A stretch of 64,000 bases of DNA from Deinococcus sp. QL22 (GCF_023370075.1 NZ_CP097149.1:2912001-2976000), one strand, 5' to 3'. Positions 54,461 through 63,608 are shown, counted from the first letter of the stretch. The notes: generated by a model not told the origin, from the letters alone. Numbers and translations are program-made.

Positions 54461-54829
54461 ATGGGCTTCTTAATTCGCTTGCTGGTAAATGCACTGGCGC
54501 TGTACCTGCTGACCCTCGTGTACAACGGCGTGCGATTTGCGCCGGGGGCCGACGTGGTAGGCGTCATTCTGGCCGCGTTGGTGCTGGGCATCGTGAACGC
54601 GCTGATTCGGCCTGTGCTGCTGCTACTTAGTCTGCCGGTGAATGTGCTGACTCTCGGCCTGTTTACGCTGGTGGTGAACGCGGTGGTGCTGTGGATCGTG
54701 GCGGGCGTGACCGTGCTGGACGTGGCAGGCTTTGGCGCGGCGTTCATCGGGGCCATCGTGCTGGCGGTCATCAGTTGGGCACTGGACGCTGTGATTGGGG
54801 CTGTGGGGCTAGACGGGAAACGGGCGTGA
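54461..54829 (+). CDS. Phage holin family (PF04020-type) four-helix membrane protein
   Basis: A 122-residue protein made almost entirely of four membrane helices (about residues 4-24, 28-48, 54-77 and 84-112). The pattern VNALALYLLTLVYNGVRF and GIVNALIRPVLLLLSLPVNVLTLGLF (in parts) is that of the 4-TMS holin superfamily IV group, mostly chromosomal proteins of unknown role despite the name. Its stop overlaps the panC GTG (GTGA). Confidence 0.85.
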   Translation: MGFLIRLLVNALALYLLTLVYNGVRFAPGADVVGVILAALVLGIVNALIRPVLLLLSLPVNVLTLGLFTLVVNAVVLWIVAGVTVLDVAGFGAAFIGAIVLAVISWALDAVIGAVGLDGKRA

Positions 54830-55797
54830 GCAGCGCCGTGACGACCCTGCCACAAATCATAAGTGACCCCGCCGAACTGCGCTCCGTGCTGGCTGGGCGC
54901 GGGCGGGTCGGCTTTGTGCCCACGATGGGTTACCTGCATGAGGGCCACGCCACCCTGATCTCTCAGGCGCGGGCCGAGTGCGACCTGTTGGTGGTCAGCA
55001 TTTTCGTGAATCCGCTGCAATTCGGCGCGGGCGAAGACCTCAACAAATATCCCCGCGATCTGCCGCGTGATCTGGGCGTCGCGGGCGGGGCCGGGGCCGA
55101 CTTGCTGTTTACGCCGTCCGTAGACCTGATGTACCCCGACGGCTTTTCCACCCGCGTGACCGTGTCGGGGGTCAGCGAGGGACTGGACGGAGCCTCGCGC
55201 CCCGGACACTTTACGGGCGTGGCGACAGTAGTTTTAAAGCTGCTGAATCTGGTGCGCCCTGACCGGGTATATCTGGGAGAAAAAGACTGGCAGCAATTGG
55301 CCGTACTGCGGCGCATGGTGCGCGACCTGAACGTGAATGTGGACGTGATCGGCGTGCCCACCGTGCGGGCGGCCAGTGGGTTGGCCCTCAGCAGCCGCAA
55401 TGCCTATCTGACACCAGAGCAGCAAGCGCGGGCCGCCGTACTGCAGAGGGCGCTGCGGGCCGTGCAGCATAGCTACGCCACCGGCGAAACGCAGGTGCAG
55501 ACGCTTCGGCAGGCGGGGCTGGACGTGCTGGCTACCGATGAAGCCGTAGAGCTGGACTACCTGAGCATCGTGGACGGGAAAATGCAGCCGCTAGACAGCG
55601 TGGATCCGCTGCATTCACTGCAGGAGGTTCAGGACGCAGAACGTGACAGGAATGACAGAACGGGGGGCGACAATAGGAACATGACCCGTGTGCTACTGGC
55701 CGCCCGCATGTTCGGCGTGCGCCTGATCGACAATTTGCCCCTGATGGCCGCACTTTCGTCGGAGGCTCAGGCGTCTGAATCTCAGGCACAAGCATGA
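54826..55797 (+). CDS. panC: Pantothenate synthetase
   Basis: Condenses pantoate and beta-alanine with ATP. The 323-residue product has the HIGH-like PTMGYLHEGH (about residues 32-41), the pantoate site FVNPLQFGAGEDLNKYPRD, YLGEKDWQQ and ALSSRNAYL. Length exceeds the usual 280 because of a charged insert of about 23 residues (EVQDAERDRNDRTGGDNRN, near 265-285) just before the last strand VLLAARMFGVRLIDN. The start is GTG overlapping the previous stop; its own stop overlaps pilT as ATGA. Confidence 0.95.
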   Translation: MSSAVTTLPQIISDPAELRSVLAGRGRVGFVPTMGYLHEGHATLISQARAECDLLVVSIFVNPLQFGAGEDLNKYPRDLPRDLGVAGGAGADLLFTPSVDLMYPDGFSTRVTVSGVSEGLDGASRPGHFTGVATVVLKLLNLVRPDRVYLGEKDWQQLAVLRRMVRDLNVNVDVIGVPTVRAASGLALSSRNAYLTPEQQARAAVLQRALRAVQHSYATGETQVQTLRQAGLDVLATDEAVELDYLSIVDGKMQPLDSVDPLHSLQEVQDAERDRNDRTGGDNRNMTRVLLAARMFGVRLIDNLPLMAALSSEAQASESQAQA

Positions 55798-56870
55798 CCC
55801 TCGACGAACTGCTGCGCGAGATGGTGACCCGGCGCGTGTCGGACGTACATTTGCAGGCAGGCAGCCCGCCGATGGGCCGGGTCGACGGCGTGTTGATGCC
55901 CTTCGGCACCCAGTCCCTCATGCCGCCCGATACGCTGAAGCTGGCGCAGGCGCTCCTGACGCCCGACCAGTGGGAAGATTTCGAGTACCGAAACGAACTC
56001 GATACCGCCTACAGCGTGTCGGGGCTGGGCAGATTTCGCTGCAACGTGTTCCGGCAACGCGGCGCGGTGGGCATCGTCATGCGAATCGTCGCAGACTCTA
56101 TTCCGGGCTTCGAATCGCTGGGTCTGCCTGTAGACGTGATGAAAGGTTTTGCCGAAGCATCACGCGGCCTGATTTTGGTCACGGGGCCGACGGGTGCGGG
56201 CAAAAGTACCACGATGGCCAGCTTGATCGACCACATCAACCGCCATTATTCCTACAACATCATCACCATCGAAGATCCGATCGAGATTTTGCACCGCAAC
56301 AAGAAATCCATCGTGGTGCAGCGTGAAGTGGGCAGCGATACCCGCGACTTCCGCACGGCCCTGAAGTTTTCTATGCGCCAGGACCCCGACGTGATCATGA
56401 TTGGCGAGATGCGCGACAAGGAGACGGTGGAAGCTGCCCTGACTGCCGCGCAAACCGGGCATCTGGTGCTGAGTACCCTGCACACCCAGGACGCCGTAAA
56501 AAGTGTCAACCGCATCATCGATTTTTTTGCGCCCTACGAACGCGACCAGATCCGGCTGCTGCTGGCCGAGTCGCTGGTGGGTATTGTCAGCCAACGCCTG
56601 CTGAAGCGGGCCGATGGCGTAGGCCGAGTGCTGGGCACCGAGATTTTGCTGGCAACGCCACTGGTGCGCGAATACATCAAGGAAGAGGAGAAAACGGCCC
56701 TCATCAAAGACGCGCTGATCGAGGACAATATCCGGGGCATGCACACCTTTGATCAGAACCTGGTGGAACTGTACCGCCACAACCTGATCACGATGGAAGA
56801 GGCGATGGACAACGCCAGCAGCCCGCACGAACTGAAGCTGATGGTCACCAAATCCGGCTTTGCGTACTGA
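55794..56870 (+). CDS. pilT: Type IV pilus retraction ATPase PilT
   Basis: Secretion ATPase that powers pilus retraction and twitching. The 358-residue product has the N-terminal PAS-like domain with SDVHLQAG, Walker A GPTGAGKST (131-139), Asp box VEDPIE-like ITIEDPIEILH, Walker B DPDVIMIGEMRD and the His box GHLVLSTLHT. The C-terminal helical domain is present. PilT rather than PilU or PilB by length and overall pattern. It is coupled by ATGA to panC, an unusual neighbour. Confidence 0.94.
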   Translation: MTLDELLREMVTRRVSDVHLQAGSPPMGRVDGVLMPFGTQSLMPPDTLKLAQALLTPDQWEDFEYRNELDTAYSVSGLGRFRCNVFRQRGAVGIVMRIVADSIPGFESLGLPVDVMKGFAEASRGLILVTGPTGAGKSTTMASLIDHINRHYSYNIITIEDPIEILHRNKKSIVVQREVGSDTRDFRTALKFSMRQDPDVIMIGEMRDKETVEAALTAAQTGHLVLSTLHTQDAVKSVNRIIDFFAPYERDQIRLLLAESLVGIVSQRLLKRADGVGRVLGTEILLATPLVREYIKEEEKTALIKDALIEDNIRGMHTFDQNLVELYRHNLITMEEAMDNASSPHELKLMVTKSGFAY

Positions 56871-57005
56871 GGACAGCAGTCGGAAGTCGTGGAGCGGGCC
56901 TGAAAACGGTCTGGCGGTAGACCTATTCTAGTTGTGACCCGCCGGAAAAGCCCACGCCATTCCCTCTGTGCAACCGCTCGCCTCCCCACTCATGCGCCCG
57001 CGCTC

Positions 57006-57011
57006 TATACT
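57006..57011 (+). promoter_or_regulatory. -10 element of greA
   Basis: TATACT lies 8 bases before the greA ATG. Confidence 0.5.
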
Positions 57012-57019
57012 CTGGTGTT

Positions 57020-57490
57020 ATGACCAAGGATCGCATCACCATGACCCAACGCGGGTACGACAAGCTGCAGGAAACACTCCAACACCTCAAAACCACGCGC
57101 CGGGAACAGATCAGCGAGTATATGGGGTCGGCACTGGCAGACGGCGACCTCCGCGAGAGTGCCGCCTACGATGAAGCCCGCATGCAGCAAAGTGAGAACG
57201 AAGGCCGCATCGTGGAGATCGAGCATCAGTTGGAGCGCTCTACAATCGTGGCCGAAGATGCCAGCGGCGGCATCGGGCTGGGGGCCAAAGTGCTGGTCAA
57301 GGATGCCAAGGGCGTGGAGCGCAAGTTTGAAGTGGTCGGCACCTACGAAGTAGACGTTCTGAACGGCAGAATCAGTGACGCCAGCCCTATTGGTGTGGCC
57401 CTCGCCGGAAAACATATGGGAGATTCGGTCACGGTACAGTTGCCCAAAGGCACCATGCAATTTGAGGTGCTGAGCGTCGAGTACGACTGA
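57020..57490 (+). CDS. greA: Transcription elongation factor GreA
   Basis: Rescues backtracked RNA polymerase by RNA cleavage. The 156-residue product has the N-terminal coiled coil (TQRGYDKLQETLQHLKT; tip acidic residues in DGDLRESAAYDEA) and the C-terminal FKBP-like domain (SPIGVALAGKHMGDSVTVQLP). Deinococcus-Thermus also has the Gre-like inhibitor Gfh1, but the intact DLRE(S/N)(A)YDEA tip supports GreA. Leaderless start is likely. Confidence 0.93.
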   Translation: MTKDRITMTQRGYDKLQETLQHLKTTRREQISEYMGSALADGDLRESAAYDEARMQQSENEGRIVEIEHQLERSTIVAEDASGGIGLGAKVLVKDAKGVERKFEVVGTYEVDVLNGRISDASPIGVALAGKHMGDSVTVQLPKGTMQFEVLSVEYD

Positions 57491-57509
57491 ATTTCAGCGT
57501 TGATCTGGG

Positions 57510-57540
57510 GGCGGGGCCATGTGCCTTGCCTCTATTTTTT
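57510..57540 (+). terminator. Intrinsic terminator after greA
   Basis: GGCGGGGC (57510-57517) and GCCTTGCC (57523-57530) pair with two G-U pairs around a 5-base loop; TCTATTTTTT follows. Confidence 0.7.
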
Positions 57541-57676
57541 GGTTGAATAGTGATTGTGGTGCTCGTCCAGCCCACTTCAGACAGAGTTGAGGATTTGGCA
57601 CAATTTTCATCGACCTTCAGTAGAATCGGGCCAGAACTAAACAGGCCGCAGACAAGGGATGCAGATTTAGATCAGT

Positions 57677-57692
57677 GTGGAAGCACTTCCAC
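57677..57692. promoter_or_regulatory. Palindrome upstream of malQ
   Basis: GTGGAAG-CA-CTTCCAC is a perfect 7-bp dyad 52 bases before the malQ start. It has the size of an operator for a sugar-responsive repressor. Confidence 0.4.
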
Positions 57693-57743
57693 TTGGGTTC
57701 GGTCAGGCACGTTGTCCAAGTCCAGGCATTGCAAAGGAGATTC

Positions 57744-59252
57744 ATGACGATCAAGCGTTCCAGCGGAGTCCTTCTTCATCCGACCAGTTTGCCCGGCCCC
57801 TACGGCATCGGCGCTCTAGGTGTTCAGGCACGGAAATTCGTAGATTGGATGGCCGAAGCGGGGCAAGCCTACTGGCAAGTTATGCCGCTGGGGCCGACAG
57901 GCTACGGGGACAGCCCCTATCAGGCGTTCAGTGCGTTTGCAGGCAATCCGTATCTGATTGATCTGGAAACCCTGCACGCAGACGGCCTCTTGGAAGACAG
58001 TGACTTTACGGTGGTTCCTGAATTTGACCCCAAGAAGGTGGATTTCGGGGTGCAATATGTGTGGCGCAACCAGATGTTAGACCGCGCCTACGCCCACTAC
58101 GCGTATGGCGGCTCGCAAAACCTTAAGCCGGAATTTGAGGCGTTTAAGGCCGAAGAAGCTGCGTGGCTCGACGATTACGCGCTGTTTATGGCCCTCAAGG
58201 ATGCCCATGGCGGCCTGCCGTGGAACGCCTGGGAAGCCGCCACCCGTGACCGCGAAGCCGGGGCACTCGCCAAAGCCCGCGCTGCATTAGCCTCGCCCAT
58301 CGAACGCGTCAAGTTTATTCAGTTTTTGTTTTTCCAGCAGTGGCGGGCCATCCGTGCCTACGCCGCCGAGCGCAAGGTGCAGATCGTGGGCGACATCCCC
58401 ATTTTTGTGGCGATGGATTCCAGCGACGTCTGGAGCAACCGCGATCAGTTTTACTTTGACGATCAGGGCCAGCCGACGGTGGTCGCCGGTGTGCCGCCCG
58501 ACTATTTCAGTGCAACGGGGCAACTCTGGGGCAATCCGCTGTACAACTGGAAAAACATGCAGGCCGCTGGCTTCAAGTGGTGGATAGAACGCTTTGAAGG
58601 CAGCCTGAAACTGTTCGATTTAGTCCGAATTGATCACTTTCGCGGCTTTGCGGCCAGTTGGGAGATTCCGTTTCCCGCAGAAACTGCCATTCAGGGCGAG
58701 TGGGTTCCGGCGATGGGGCAGGAAATGTTTGCTGCCGTGCGCGAAGCCCTGGGCGTGCTGCCCATCATTGCCGAAGACCTGGGCGTGATTACCCCGGACG
58801 TGGAGAAACTCCGCGACGATTTCGGCTTTCCCGGTATGGCCGTGCTGCAATTTGCCTTTGGCGGCGGGGATTTCAGCGTGAACGACTTCCTGCCCGAAAA
58901 CCTGCGAGAAAATCAGGTGGTGTACAGCGGCACGCATGACAACGACACCACACGCGGATGGTGGCAGCACGCCGAGGAACAGGAAAAACACAATTTCCGC
59001 ACCTACACCAGCAGCGACCCCAGCGAGGAAACGTTCGCGCCCCAGCTGATGCGAATGGCCTTCGAGAGCCGCGCCAATTTGGCGGTTGTGCCCCTGCAAG
59101 ATGTGTTGAATCTGGGCACCGAAGCCCGCATGAATTTGCCGGGCACGACAGGCGACCACAACTGGACCTGGCGCTACGGGGGCGGCGACCTGTTGCCCGA
59201 AACGGCGGCAGAGTTGCGGGCCCTGACGGAAGAAACGAACCGTTTGGCGTAA
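57744..59252 (+). CDS. malQ: 4-alpha-glucanotransferase (amylomaltase)
   Basis: GH77 enzyme that transfers maltodextrin segments. The 502-residue product begins GVLLHPTSLPGPYGIGALG and has YWQVMPLGPTGYGDSPYQ, the nucleophile Asp in DLVRIDHFRGF (about residue 295), the acid/base Glu in IIAEDLGVITP and the stabilising Asp in YSGTHDNDTTRGWW. AAAGGAGA precedes the ATG at 57744. A 250-bp leader region with a palindrome suggests regulated expression. It ends in a strong terminator. Confidence 0.97.
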   Translation: MTIKRSSGVLLHPTSLPGPYGIGALGVQARKFVDWMAEAGQAYWQVMPLGPTGYGDSPYQAFSAFAGNPYLIDLETLHADGLLEDSDFTVVPEFDPKKVDFGVQYVWRNQMLDRAYAHYAYGGSQNLKPEFEAFKAEEAAWLDDYALFMALKDAHGGLPWNAWEAATRDREAGALAKARAALASPIERVKFIQFLFFQQWRAIRAYAAERKVQIVGDIPIFVAMDSSDVWSNRDQFYFDDQGQPTVVAGVPPDYFSATGQLWGNPLYNWKNMQAAGFKWWIERFEGSLKLFDLVRIDHFRGFAASWEIPFPAETAIQGEWVPAMGQEMFAAVREALGVLPIIAEDLGVITPDVEKLRDDFGFPGMAVLQFAFGGGDFSVNDFLPENLRENQVVYSGTHDNDTTRGWWQHAEEQEKHNFRTYTSSDPSEETFAPQLMRMAFESRANLAVVPLQDVLNLGTEARMNLPGTTGDHNWTWRYGGGDLLPETAAELRALTEETNRLA

Positions 59253-59267
59253 GGGAAGGGGAAGGGC

Positions 59268-59313
59268 GCGGGCTGTAGGATATGGGAAAACCTGTGCCTA
59301 TAGCCCGCTTTTT
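59268..59313 (+). terminator. Intrinsic terminator after malQ
   Basis: GCGGGCTGTAGG (59268-59279) and CCTATAGCCCGC (59297-59308) pair over 12 positions with one G-U; five T residues follow. Confidence 0.88.
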
Positions 59314-59378
59314 AGGTTGGGGTAGAAGATAAACCCACCAATCTTGGCCCTTCCCACACCCTGCTGCCCACAACCCAT

Positions 59379-59384
59379 TACCCT
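59379..59384 (+). promoter_or_regulatory. -10 element of the PduO-type gene
   Basis: TACCCT lies 7 bases before the ATG at 59392. Confidence 0.4.
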
Positions 59385-59391
59385 GTAAGCC

Positions 59392-59964
59392 ATGAAGCTC
59401 TACACCAAAACTGGAGATGGCGGCACGACTGGGCTGTACGGCGCTGACCGCGTGAGTAAGGCGCATGTGCGCGTGGAGGCCTACGGCACGGTAGATGAAC
59501 TGAACAGCGTGCTGGGGCTGGCGCGGGCGCACAATACCCGCAGCCACAAGCCTGATCCCTCGCTGGACACCGATCTGGAATACCTGCAAAACGCCCTGTT
59601 CGACCTGGGCGCAGACCTGGCGACCCGTGCGGGCGGTATCTATGAAAAGAACCTGAGCCGAATCGACGCCGAGGACGTGGCTTTTTTGGAAGCGATGATT
59701 GACCGCTATCAGGCCGACGCGCCGCCGTTTACGGGCTTCGTGCATCCGGGGGGCACACCCGCCGCCGCCACATTGCAGGTGGCCCGCACTGTGGCCCGCC
59801 GCGCCGAACGGGACGTGATTCACCTGATGCACGAGGAAGACACCAACATTCACACTCAGGTCTACCTGAACCGCGTTTCCGATTTGCTGTTCATCATGGC
59901 CCGCGCCGTGAATCAACGCAGCGGGATCAATGAGGAAGCGTGGAACGTGAAGAAGCGGCGGTAA
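59392..59964 (+). CDS. Cob(I)yrinic acid a,c-diamide adenosyltransferase, PduO type
   Basis: Adds the adenosyl group of ATP to cobalamin. The 190-residue product has the PduO N-terminus KLYTKTGDGGTTGLYGADRVSK, VRVEAYGTVDELNSVLGLAR (about residues 24-43), and the C-terminal signature RTVARRAERDVI with NRVSDLLFIMAR. No cobalamin riboswitch is visible in the short upstream region. No B12-dependent enzyme lies nearby. Confidence 0.95.
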   Translation: MKLYTKTGDGGTTGLYGADRVSKAHVRVEAYGTVDELNSVLGLARAHNTRSHKPDPSLDTDLEYLQNALFDLGADLATRAGGIYEKNLSRIDAEDVAFLEAMIDRYQADAPPFTGFVHPGGTPAAATLQVARTVARRAERDVIHLMHEEDTNIHTQVYLNRVSDLLFIMARAVNQRSGINEEAWNVKKRR

Positions 59965-59978
59965 GTCCAATTGAACGG

Positions 59979-60013
59979 GCAGGGCTTCAGCCAAACCGTC
60001 GCTGAAGCCCTGC
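59979..60013. terminator. Bidirectional terminator after the PduO-type gene
   Basis: GCAGGGCTTCAGC (59979-59991) and GCTGAAGCCCTGC (60001-60013), perfect 13-bp stem with a 9-base loop, then TCTTTT. Convergent genes on both sides. Confidence 0.88.
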
Positions 60014-60044
60014 TCTTTTGACACTTATCACTCCCCACCTACGG

Positions 60045-61229
60045 TTATTTCGTGTTGAGGAAATCCAAAATGGCCCGTGCAATAGCCTGCGCGATGCGGT
60101 CACGGTACGCGGGGTTGGCGAGGCGGGGGCCTTCTACCGGGCTGGAGCCAAAGCCGATTTCGGTGAGGATGGCGGCGGTGGTGGGGTTGCGAATCACGTA
60201 AAAGGTGTCGGTGTGAACGCCCCGGTTCACGGCCCCCGTTGCCGCGATCAGGTTGGCCTGCACTTTTTGGGCCAACTGACGGCTGAACGCCACCTTGGCC
60301 TGAGCCAGAATGTCGCCCAACAGGCTCTGGGCGCTGTTGGCGGCCTGCCGGGTCAACTCCTGGCCCACGCTGCCGCCACCGTTTTCGCGCACGGCTTGGC
60401 TGCGGTCACTTCCGGCCAGCGGTTGCCCAAAATAGTAGGTTTCGATGCCCTGTGCGCTGGAGCTGGCCGCATTGACGTGGATGCTCACGAAGGCGCTGAC
60501 GGCTCCAGTGGTGGCAAGTCGGGAACGTGACTCAAGGTCGGTGCGCTTATCGCTGCTGAGGTGGCGGTCTGTTTCGCGCACCATGACCACGTCTATGCCG
60601 TGCTTGACCAGTTCGGCCCGGACACGCAGAGCAATAGCCAAAGTCACTTCTTTTTCGGTGACCCAACGGCTGACCATGCCGGGGTCTATGCCGCCGTGCC
60701 CTGCGTCCAGCACCACGCGGGGGCGAATGGACGTGCCCGATCCAGCCGGGCGGGTCACAGCGGCTGGTGTGGTGCGGATGGGAGTAGACCGAGGTGCTGG
60801 GGATGTTGTGCGGGCCTGTGGCGTGGCAGGCACACGTGCAGCGGCGGCGCTGGTGGGCACATCGATAACCAGGCGGGCGGGCTGCCCGGAAGCGGCGGGC
60901 AAGACACTGGCTTTGGCGCTGGCATGGCCTTTTGCCAACGTAACCGTGACCGTGCCGCCTGCCACCGCGTAAGCCGTGACACCAGCAGCGTTCAGCGCCC
61001 CCTGCTCGGCAGGCAGGCTGACATTCAGGCGCACCGTGACACTCTGGCCGCTTACCTTGACTGTGCTGGTGGCGACTTTGGGCAGATTGAAGACCAACCG
61101 GGTGTAACCGTCGTGGCTGCCTATGCGGGGCGCGGCCAACGCCTGCGGCACCAGCACAGCAAGGGCCAACGGCACCAGCAAAAGCCTCAGAGCAGAAGAA
61201 AAAAGACACTTGAATGGAATGAGATTCAC
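60045..61229 (-). CDS. N-acetylmuramoyl-L-alanine amidase with AMIN domain (AmiC-like)
   Basis: Exported cell-wall amidase that frees stem peptides during division. Order: hydrophobic signal (LLLVPLALAVLVPQALA), AMIN domain (YTRLVFNLPKVATSTVKVSG, about residues 42-130), Thr/Pro linker, amidase_3 catalytic domain. Zinc ligands fit VLDAGHGGIDPG (His), VTEKEVTL (Glu) and SIHVNAASSS (His); the catalytic Glu is in AILTEIGFGSS. GTG at 61229 sits 8 bases after TACACT, suggesting a leaderless start; the frame opens slightly further. The LysM/M23 protein at 3042 could be an activator, which is only inference. Confidence 0.93.
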   Translation of the reverse strand: MNLIPFKCLFSSALRLLLVPLALAVLVPQALAAPRIGSHDGYTRLVFNLPKVATSTVKVSGQSVTVRLNVSLPAEQGALNAAGVTAYAVAGGTVTVTLAKGHASAKASVLPAASGQPARLVIDVPTSAAAARVPATPQARTTSPAPRSTPIRTTPAAVTRPAGSGTSIRPRVVLDAGHGGIDPGMVSRWVTEKEVTLAIALRVRAELVKHGIDVVMVRETDRHLSSDKRTDLESRSRLATTGAVSAFVSIHVNAASSSAQGIETYYFGQPLAGSDRSQAVRENGGGSVGQELTRQAANSAQSLLGDILAQAKVAFSRQLAQKVQANLIAATGAVNRGVHTDTFYVIRNPTTAAILTEIGFGSSPVEGPRLANPAYRDRIAQAIARAILDFLNTK

Positions 61230-61346
61230 TAAGGTGGAGTGTAGCGGGTCAATTGTCACAAAATACTGGAAAACCATGAGAATGACGGTCTCAACGTGAG
61301 ATTCGGCCCGCTGATAGGGTCAAACAGAGCAGAAATTGGTAGTAAG

Positions 61347-61377
61347 GGCGGAAAAGCCTCATTAGCCTTTCCGCCCA
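61347..61377. terminator. Terminator after the PfkB kinase gene
   Basis: GGGCGGAAA (from 61347) and TTTCCGCCC (to 61377) with inner AGCCT/AGCC bases, between the kinase stop and the amidase gene; readable on both strands. Confidence 0.7.
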
Positions 61378-61442
61378 GTGGGGGGTTTGTAGGTTTTGAA
61401 CGCACCCAATGTTTTTTGGCCCACTTGGAGCTTCCAACCTAC

Positions 61443-62378
61443 TTACTTTTTGGACATCACCGTTTCCAGATCGCCGGGCGTAATCTCGCGGCTCTGGGCA
61501 CCAAAGCGGGTAGCGGCCAAAGCTCCGGCGGCGTTGGCAGCGCGGGCGGCGCGGGCCAGAGGAAGACCGGACAACGCAGCGTGGGCAAAAGCCGCCGTAA
61601 ACGTATCGCCTGCGCCGGTGCTGTCTACGACGTTGCCTTCAGGCGGCACGGCATCCACGAGTTCGGTTTCGTCGGGCGTCCAGACGATGCTGCCCATCTT
61701 GCCCACCTTCACGATGACTCGCCGCGCCCCACCTGCGCCGAGTTGCGCCAGTGCCGTACTGATGCTGCCCGTGCCCGTGAGCGCCAACAATTCGTGCTGG
61801 TTCAGCATCAGGTAATCCGCGCCGATCACGTCCTGTTCCAGTTTGGTTCCGGCCTTGTTCACGGCCCCGGTGCCGAGGTCAATGAAGACCGGCACAGGCT
61901 TTTTGGCATTCTTGGCGGCTTCTATGGCCTTCAGCGAATACTCGCGCTGCGGCCCTTCGGTGAGCGAATAGGCCGAGATGATCAGGGCGTCGCTCGTTTC
62001 CACGTCCTTCTTTTTCAGCTTGGCGGGGTCGAGTTGGCGGTTGGCAGCTCCGTCGCTGATCATGGCCCGCAAACCGTCGGGGGTCTGCATCACCGTAATG
62101 GTGCTGGTCAGGAGATCAGGGTCGCGCTGAATGGCCGCCTCAGAGACACCGCTGTCGCGCACGCGGCCTAGCGCGTATTCAGCAAAGGGGTCGTCTCCGA
62201 CTCGGGCCGCCAGAATAACGCTGTGGCCGAGCCGGGCCAACGTGACGGAAATAGTGCCGCCCGCGCCGCCGGGTTCCATGGTGGCGCGGCTGGGGGCGGT
62301 TTCGCTGCCGGGTGTGGGCAACTGATCCAGGTGGTACAGGTGGTCAACAGTAACGTCGCCAATGACGTAGAACTTCAC
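61443..62378 (-). CDS. PfkB family carbohydrate kinase
   Basis: A 311-residue ribokinase-like kinase. N-terminal VIGDVTVDHLYHLDQLP and MEPGGAGGTISVTLARLG form the substrate site. The C-terminal signature is VVDSTGAGDTFTAAFAHA with the catalytic Asp in GAGD. It acts on a sugar or sugar phosphate; 2-keto-3-deoxygluconate, ribose, fructose or adenosine are all possible and no neighbour decides. The start is GTG with GGAGG 8 bases upstream. It precedes the amidase gene on the same strand, separated by a hairpin. Confidence 0.93.
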   Translation of the reverse strand: MKFYVIGDVTVDHLYHLDQLPTPGSETAPSRATMEPGGAGGTISVTLARLGHSVILAARVGDDPFAEYALGRVRDSGVSEAAIQRDPDLLTSTITVMQTPDGLRAMISDGAANRQLDPAKLKKKDVETSDALIISAYSLTEGPQREYSLKAIEAAKNAKKPVPVFIDLGTGAVNKAGTKLEQDVIGADYLMLNQHELLALTGTGSISTALAQLGAGGARRVIVKVGKMGSIVWTPDETELVDAVPPEGNVVDSTGAGDTFTAAFAHAALSGLPLARAARAANAAGALAATRFGAQSREITPGDLETVMSKK

Positions 62379-62558
62379 GGATAGAACCTCCGGGCCGGGA
62401 TGGGACGTGGCCCTCTTGACTGGAACAGGATAGATGGAGAGTGCGGAACACTGTGCAAAAGGCTAAACAGTGCGCCAAAGTGTGCGGCAGACACCAACCG
62501 GAAAGCGCAACGGCAAAAACAGACCCTTGCCCGGTCAGACCTGCGTGTAATACGGCCT

Positions 62559-63431
62559 TTACCGTACCACGCCTAGCGTGCGGGCGACGGCTTCCAAGTC
62601 GCTCAGCGCCACGTCTTCGGCCCGCACGTCGGCCCGCAGGCCAGCCCCGGCGATGGCGGCGTCTACAGGCACACCCTCGTGTCCGATCAGACGCAGATTG
62701 TTGCGCAGGGTTTTGCGGCGGTGGTGCAGCGCGGCGTCGACAAAAGCCACCAGTGCGGGGTCGGGCATGGGCCGGTCGCGGTCAAAATCGAGGCGCACCA
62801 CGCTGCTGGTCACGTCGGGCGCGGGCAGGAACGCCCCTTTGGGCACGTCGCGCACGTGCTTGACACTGCCGTACAGGGCCGCCAACGCACTCAGGAACCC
62901 GTAGGCGTCCTGACCGGGCTTGGCTGCCAGGCGCTGCGCCACTTCTTTTTGCACCAGCACGGTGGCCGACAGGATGTTGGGAGCCTGCATAAAGCGTGAC
63001 AGCAGCACACCCGTGATGTAGTAGGGCAAATTGGCGATAACGCGGGTGCCGAGGGGCAGCCCCGCGTAATCGAAATCAAGGGCGTCGCCCCAGATCACGT
63101 TCACCCCTGTTCCCGCCAGGGTGTCGGCCAGCACGGGCTTCAGCCGCTCGTCTTTTTCCAGCGCCGTCACCGCTGCCCCGCGTGAGGCCACCTCGCGGGT
63201 CAGGACACCGAGGCCAGGGCCGATTTCCAGCACAGGCACGCCGGGCGCGGCCCCGCCCGCCTCGGCAATGGCCCGCAAAATATTGCCGTCGATCAAAAAA
63301 TTCTGGCCGAGGCTTTTGGTGGGGCGCAGGCCGTGCAGCGTCAGCAGTTCGCGCACGCGGGCGGGGGAATACAGCGGTAAGGAAGACTGGGGGGCTGTTT
63401 CGGGGAGATCAGGGTTGGCGTCATTGTTCAA
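62559..63431 (-). CDS. rsmA: 16S rRNA dimethyladenosine transferase
   Basis: Dimethylates two adjacent adenines in helix 45 of 16S rRNA. The 291-residue product has SLGQNFLID (about residues 40-48), SAM motif I VLEIGPGLGVLTREV, the target motif NLPYYITG and the C-terminal helical domain HHRRKTLRNNLR. TTG at 63431 is preferred: it follows GGAG and removes an atypical 19-residue leader, though the frame is open to 63488. The next gene is transcribed divergently. Confidence 0.95.
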   Translation of the reverse strand: MNNDANPDLPETAPQSSLPLYSPARVRELLTLHGLRPTKSLGQNFLIDGNILRAIAEAGGAAPGVPVLEIGPGLGVLTREVASRGAAVTALEKDERLKPVLADTLAGTGVNVIWGDALDFDYAGLPLGTRVIANLPYYITGVLLSRFMQAPNILSATVLVQKEVAQRLAAKPGQDAYGFLSALAALYGSVKHVRDVPKGAFLPAPDVTSSVVRLDFDRDRPMPDPALVAFVDAALHHRRKTLRNNLRLIGHEGVPVDAAIAGAGLRADVRAEDVALSDLEAVARTLGVVR

Positions 63432-63596
63432 GGGAAAACGTCTCCATTGGGGGCAGGATGGGGGAAGCGATGGGCCGGAAAGACACACTGAGCAGCGGGC
63501 GGCAGGCCTTCTCGCCGTGTGGGAGTTCAGCAGTTCGGGAGCGGGCCGCCTGAAAAGACCGCCTCGGAACCCTCAAAGTCTGCTGGGCGGCGTCAG

Positions 63597-63602
63597 TATA
63601 CT
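63597..63602 (+). promoter_or_regulatory. -10 element of the right-edge gene
   Basis: TATACT lies 6 bases before the ATG at 63609, a leaderless arrangement. Confidence 0.55.
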
Positions 63603-63608
63603 GCCCGT

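Noticed and set aside
54461..54829. Prophage remnant suggested by the holin-like protein
   Set aside because: Neighbours are housekeeping genes and this four-helix family is mostly chromosomal; no other phage gene is present.
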